From contig JAEEXI010000004.1 of assembly GCA_016291495.1 (NCBI GenBank), positions 124,001 through 188,000 on the forward strand: DNA of 64,000 bases. Direction: 5' to 3'. The DNA is from Prevotella sp. Its GTDB lineage: Bacteria; Bacteroidota; Bacteroidia; Bacteroidales; Bacteroidaceae. This document shows, piece after piece, positions 62,441 to 64,000 of the stretch; within the stretch, counting starts at the first letter, position 1; each line of letters begins with the position of its first letter. The notes under the pieces were generated by a model. It was not told the origin of the DNA, searched no databases, and saw only the letters and a list, made by a program, of their open reading frames with translations. A program made the translations under genes and the position numbers.

Positions 62441-64000
62441 ATGTACGATATGAAAAGAATTCTTTTTTTCGCTATGATGATGGTCTTCACTTTGAGTATA
62501 ATGGCTCAAGGTATGACAGACAGTCAGGTGATGGATTTTATCAAACGTGAGACACAGGCAGGAACCAGCCAATCTCAGATTGTGACGAAGCTGATGCAGA
62601 AAGGGGTGAAGATCGACCAGATCCGCCGTATCCGCAACCAGTATGACAAGCAGATTTCCAGTCGAGGTCTCTCGTCAGCTGCAGACGGTGCCGTGGCAAT
62701 GGCTGCAGACCGTATGACGGGAAATTCCGACCAGACCTCAGGGCAGGAGTTGACGACGGCGCGCCGTGGTACTACTGGTGAGATTTATGCGGATGCTAGT
62801 GCTGAGAATCAGCAGGCAGAACAGGATGTCCAGGCCACGCAGGGTACGGCTCCTGATGCTAATGGCAAAGAGGTCTTCGGTCGTAATATCTTCAGTCAGG
62901 CGAATCCGAATTTCCAGCCAAATGTCAATATGCCAATTCCCGAGACCTATGTGTTAGGTCCTGGTGATCAGGTGATCGTGGATATTTATGGCGCTTCTCA
63001 GCAGACCTTGGCGCATACCATTTCCCCGGAGGGAACGATTACAGTGGCAGGGTATGGTCCTATCTATCTGAGTGGCTTGACGGTGGAGGGTGCTCAGGCA
63101 AAACTGCGCTCCACTCTGGGCTCCCGTTATCAGAGCAGTCATCTGAGCATGAAGGTGGGGAACACCCGTACCATTCAGGTGAACATTATGGGTGAGGTAA
63201 AAGCTCCGGGAACCTATCATCTGAGTGCCTTTGCCAATGTGTTCTATGCCCTTTACCGTGCCGGTGGTACCAGTTCGCTGGGTACCCTGCGTAATATCAA
63301 GGTGTTCCGCAGTGGTCGTCTGGTGACGGTCATCGACCTCTATGACTATATCCTCAACGGTCATTTGTCGGGTAATATCCGCTTGCAGGACAATGATGTG
63401 ATCCAGGTAGGTATCTATGACTGTCTGGTGGGTATCACGGGAAATGTGAAGCGTCCGATGTTCTATGAGATGCGTAAGAACGAGAGTGTGGCAACACTCA
63501 TTAAATATGCCGGTGGTTTTACTAGTGAGGCGAATAAGAAGAGTGTCCGTCTGACCCGTGAGGCTGGTGAGCGTTATGCTATCTATAATGTTGATGAGTT
63601 TGACATGAGTTCTTTCCAGTTGGAGGATGGTGATGCCGTTTCTGTCGATGGTATGATCAACCGCTATGAAAACATGGTGGAGATCAAGGGCGCCGTGTTC
63701 CGTCCTGGTCAGTTTAACCTGAACAGCAACATGAATACCGTCCGTAGCTTGATAGAGGCAGCCGAGGGATTGACGGAAGATGCGTTTACCTCTCATGCCA
63801 TCATCCACCGTTTGAAGGCAGACCGTTCGTTGGAGATTATCCCGGTGGATGTGCAGGGTATTATGGCAGGCACGGCGGCTGATGTCCCCTTGAAGAACGA
63901 GGATGTGTTGTTTATCCCGACACAGGAGGAACTGCGTAAGGAGCGTATTCTGACTATCACGGGTGAGGTAATGACGCCTGGCGACTATGAGTTTGCTGAT
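62441..64000 (+). CDS. Polysaccharide export outer-membrane protein (Wza-like, SLBB domains; 3' end beyond window)
   Basis: At least 520 residues, cut by the window edge. A signal peptide (KRILFFAMMMVFTLSIMAQ) and a helical N-terminal region precede the polysaccharide export domain (ETYVLGPGDQVIVDIYGASQ near residue 167) and several SLBB repeats (VNIMGEVKAPGTYHLSAFA; VGITGNVKRPMFYEMRKNE; VEIKGAVFRPGQFNLNSN; and a fourth begun at the end). The start at 62441 is favoured by AAGGA eight bases before; 62450 is also possible. Probably the first gene of a capsule or exopolysaccharide locus. Confidence 0.9.
   Translation, partial: MYDMKRILFFAMMMVFTLSIMAQGMTDSQVMDFIKRETQAGTSQSQIVTKLMQKGVKIDQIRRIRNQYDKQISSRGLSSAADGAVAMAADRMTGNSDQTSGQELTTARRGTTGEIYADASAENQQAEQDVQATQGTAPDANGKEVFGRNIFSQANPNFQPNVNMPIPETYVLGPGDQVIVDIYGASQQTLAHTISPEGTITVAGYGPIYLSGLTVEGAQAKLRSTLGSRYQSSHLSMKVGNTRTIQVNIMGEVKAPGTYHLSAFANVFYALYRAGGTSSLGTLRNIKVFRSGRLVTVIDLYDYILNGHLSGNIRLQDNDVIQVGIYDCLVGITGNVKRPMFYEMRKNESVATLIKYAGGFTSEANKKSVRLTREAGERYAIYNVDEFDMSSFQLEDGDAVSVDGMINRYENMVEIKGAVFRPGQFNLNSNMNTVRSLIEAAEGLTEDAFTSHAIIHRLKADRSLEIIPVDVQGIMAGTAADVPLKNEDVLFIPTQEELRKERILTITGEVMTPGDYEFAD

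Noticed and set aside
62954..63808. 284-codon open frame antisense to the export gene
   Set aside because: Shadow frame; the plus strand codes a clear Wza-like protein.

Overview
The window reads as the chromosome of a Bacteroidales bacterium, most likely in the Prevotella/Segatella group. The evidence is the repeated Bacteroidetes promoter form (TTTG, about 20 bases, then TAnnTTTG), the long NusB, the nusB-yajC-YbbR-coaE-DUF5606 gene order, an HU-HIG type DNA-binding protein, stand-alone MetH reactivation-domain proteins and an OstA-like LptD. Most of the window is housekeeping DNA with short intergenic gaps. There is no prophage, transposase or CRISPR array.

Layout. 1-6.4 kb: lpxK (cut by the window edge) and sppA on the minus strand, then groES-groEL behind a sigma54-type promoter, then a highly expressed-looking sugar isomerase. 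6.4-13.4 kb: a candidate small RNA, an orphan secreted glycosidase, a sugar-kinase/RapZ fusion with MurU, and guaA. 13.4-25.6 kb: UDP-glucuronate decarboxylase, aroB, a TonB-receptor-like barrel, the nusB operon, rplY-pth-S4 protein-antiporter, and a thioredoxin-like protein. 25.7-33.3 kb: a preQ1-type riboswitch before a queuosine-precursor transporter and queF, a lipoprotein, a decarboxylase alpha subunit, an HD hydrolase, and an HPrK-like/S26 peptidase/PqqD-like/ABC exporter cluster. 33.3-40 kb: an 11-base repeat array, LptD, a cation antiporter and pepT. 40-48.4 kb: two convergent operons that look like one B12-dependent methyl-transfer and acid-catabolism system. 48.4-58 kb: tRNA-Val, an HU-like protein, tRNA-Arg, asnA, dnaX, an FtsB-like protein, pyrC, a second MetH reactivation protein, a phosphoesterase and a dolichol-type mannosyltransferase. 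58-64 kb: an acyltransferase, mfd and the start of a polysaccharide-export locus (cut by the window edge).

How the parts work together. The 40-48 kb region pairs import (MFS), a three-domain corrinoid methyltransferase fusion (URO-D, homocysteine methyltransferase, B12-binding), a second URO-D methyltransferase and a MetH-type reactivation protein with a DUF1537 kinase and a BKACE-type cleavage enzyme. This suggests that methyl groups are stripped from an imported acid and passed to homocysteine while the carbon skeleton is broken down. The kinase-RapZ/MurU pair suggests recycling of cell-wall amino sugars tied to amino-sugar sensing.

Two patterns run through the whole window. First, degenerate tandem repeats of period 7 or 8 (units such as GCTAATA, GTCAATA, CTCAATT, CGTAATAA) lie between genes and also in frame inside pth, pyrC, dnaX and, six times, mfd. 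Period-11 and period-21 arrays occur as well. Second, several divergent gene pairs have promoters that are near-perfect mirror images (inverted repeats of about 20 bases across both -7 boxes).
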